Assembly: GCA_026225435.1 (NCBI GenBank)
Contig: JAMFST010000484.1
Location: 1 to 5,802 of the forward strand
Reading direction: 5' to 3'
Source of the DNA: Labilithrix luteola
Lineage (GTDB): Bacteria > Myxococcota_A > Polyangia > Polyangiales > Polyangiaceae
DNA: 5,802 bases
Below the pieces are notes generated by a model. The model saw nothing but the letters and a program-made list of their open reading frames with translations. It had not been told where the DNA came from and did no database searches. The position numbers and the translations under genes are program-made. Below are positions 4,435-5,802 of the stretch, piece after piece (the stretch's first letter is position 1; each line of letters opens with the position of its first letter).

Positions 4435-5802
4435 TCACCGGGTTCGAGGCGCGGCCCGCAGCGCTTCGCGCAGCTCCGTTCGGAACTGGCGCGCGTTCTG
4501 CGGGCGCTCGTCGGGCGCCTTGGACAGTGCCTTCATGATCACCGCCTCGAGCGAGGCCGGCACATTCGGCGCGACGCTCGCCAGCGGTGGGACGGCCATC
4601 GTGGACTGCGCCACGACGATCTCCATCGGCGCCATCCCTTCGAATGGCGTCCGCCCCGCCAGCAGCTCGTACAGCGTGCAGGCGCAGGCATACACGTCGG
4701 AGCGCGCGTCCGTGACCTCGCCGCGCGCTTGCTCGGGGGCCATGTACTCCGGCGTGCCGCACACGTATCCAGCGCCGATGCTCTTCGCCAGCTCCGCGGT
4801 GTCCATGGCCTGTAGCGTGGGATCTTCTGGATGCACGTTCTGCAATGCGGCGACGCCGAAGTCGCAGACCTTCACCACCTCGATCGCGCCGCCGTCCTCG
4901 TCGCGGCCGTGGACGACGACGACGTTCTCCGGCTTCACGTCGCGGTGGATGATCCCTTGCTCGTGAGCGACGGCCAGCGCCGACAGCACTTGTGACACGG
5001 TCGCGACCGCACGTTCTGGTGTGAATTTGCCCTCTTCGTAGAGGCACGCCTGAAGGCTCGCGCCCTCGAGGAGCTCCATCACGATGTAGACGAGGCCCTC
5101 CGTCTCCTGACCGAAGTCGAGGACGCGAATGATGTTCGGGTGGTCGAGCCGGCTCGCCGCGAGCGCCTCGCGGTGGAAGCGCTTCATGAGCTCCGGGGCT
5201 GCCTGCAAGTGCGGGTGGAGCACCTTGATCGCCACGGCGCGCCGAAGACCGATGTGCTTGGCCCTGTACACCGCGCCGGATGCCCCGCTGCCGACGAGCG
5301 ACTCGAACACGTACTTGCCGCCCGCGATCTTGCGACCAAGGAGCGGATCGGGGGCGGGCGTCTCGACGCTGGCGCTGCGCTCGAGCGTCGCCTCGTCGAA
5401 GTCGACCGGCTGCCCGAACGCCGCCGGCGGAAGCTCGAGCACGCTCGTCCCCTCCAGGCTTCCGAAGGTTCGCCGCAGGACCGGCGTCATCGAGTCCTCG
5501 GCCTCGTCGGGAAAAGGAAGGTCACCGAGCGGCGCAAACTCCTCTGGCTCTGCGAGGCCGACCTCCTCTGCTTCGAGCTTGGCGATGATCGCGAACAGCG
5601 CTCCGAACTGATCGTCCGAGCGCGGTCGCAAGCGGAGTGGGTACATCCCCTCCTTCTGCGCGCCCAGCACCTCTGCGTGGACGATGACGCGGTCGGCGCG
5701 TCCCGTGATCTCCAGGAGCACCACCTGCTTCTGTGGGGGTGTGCCCATCAACCGGACGCGCAGGACTTCCTCGGAGAGCGTGGCTTTGAGCGCCTCCATG
5801 AA
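4435..5802 (-). CDS. Hanks-type Ser/Thr protein kinase with PilZ-like N-terminal segment (probably cut by the window edge)
   Basis: Numbered from ATG 5799; the frame stays open to the edge (TTC before the ATG), so the true start may lie outside. Residues about 163-445 are a complete kinase domain: glycine loop GSGASGAV (170-177), Lys192 in AIKVL, helix-C Glu211, HRDVKPEN (285-292), DFG (313-315), APE (354-356), Asp368 in SDVYA, and Arg432. All catalytic residues are present, so it should be active, phosphorylating Ser/Thr on unknown targets. The activation segment (313-356) is long, with an acidic insert. Residues 5-75 resemble the later strands and helix of a PilZ domain (LRVRL, VVLLEI, VIVHAEVLG, YPLRLRP, FGALFAIIAKLE). 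The position of its D/NxSxxG motif reads TLSEEV (7-12), which is degenerate. An acidic linker (76-155) joins the two. No membrane helix follows, so it is likely cytosolic. Kinase assignment is firm; the PilZ link is inference. Confidence 0.93.
   Translation of the reverse strand, partial: FMEALKATLSEEVLRVRLMGTPPQKQVVLLEITGRADRVIVHAEVLGAQKEGMYPLRLRPRSDDQFGALFAIIAKLEAEEVGLAEPEEFAPLGDLPFPDEAEDSMTPVLRRTFGSLEGTSVLELPPAAFGQPVDFDEATLERSASVETPAPDPLLGRKIAGGKYVFESLVGSGASGAVYRAKHIGLRRAVAIKVLHPHLQAAPELMKRFHREALAASRLDHPNIIRVLDFGQETEGLVYIVMELLEGASLQACLYEEGKFTPERAVATVSQVLSALAVAHEQGIIHRDVKPENVVVVHGRDEDGGAIEVVKVCDFGVAALQNVHPEDPTLQAMDTAELAKSIGAGYVCGTPEYMAPEQARGEVTDARSDVYACACTLYELLAGRTPFEGMAPMEIVVAQSTMAVPPLASVAPNVPASLEAVIMKALSKAPDERPQNARQFRTELREALRAAPRTR

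Noticed and set aside
3497..4966. Long plus-strand open frame bridging the SDR and kinase genes
   Set aside because: It is out of frame with the SDR and antisense to the kinase; the product is Arg-rich, then Ser-rich, with no domain.

Overview
The window looks like a piece of a high-GC bacterial chromosome. The Hanks-type Ser/Thr kinase with an unusual N-terminal region, the density of one-component regulators and the strong G/C bias at third codon positions suggest a Myxococcota-type organism (Polyangiales or a relative). This is an inference from gene content and composition, not a database result. I see no tRNA, rRNA, CRISPR array, transposase or integrase.

Layout. Bases 1-201 are the 3' end of a LysR-type regulator gene. 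Bases 202-452 have no gene; they hold a terminator-like hairpin and, at 348-408, a cluster of short repeats that resembles an operator region. At 453-998 is a winged-helix (OmpR/PhoB C-terminal type) regulator without a receiver domain. After 29 bases comes an AraC-family regulator (1028-2059) with an arabinose-binding-like N-terminal domain. These two probably share a transcript. The AraC gene converges, with only 2 bases between stop codons, on a minus-strand gene (2062-3261) for a membrane-anchored ferritin-like protein. A divergent intergenic region (3262-3380) carries a perfect 12-bp palindrome and short CGTCTT repeats, and separates that gene from a plus-strand short-chain dehydrogenase/reductase (3381-4322). 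After a 112-base convergent gap, a minus-strand Ser/Thr kinase (4435 to the right edge) fills the rest.

How the genes may fit together. Three regulators of different families (LysR, winged helix, AraC) lie in a row on one strand, and no metabolic gene lies between them. Their targets cannot be read from the sequence. The divergent ferritin-like/SDR pair shares one control region and is the nearest plausible target. The kinase appears to be a separate unit. Its C-terminal catalytic domain has every expected active-site residue, and its N-terminal segment resembles the second half of a PilZ domain with a degenerate ligand motif.

I did not find a clear new defence, mobile or biosynthetic system. 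The most interesting items are the PilZ-like/kinase architecture, the diiron-type ferritin-like domain attached to three membrane helices, the receiver-less winged-helix regulator with its upstream direct repeats, and the palindrome in the divergent promoter region.
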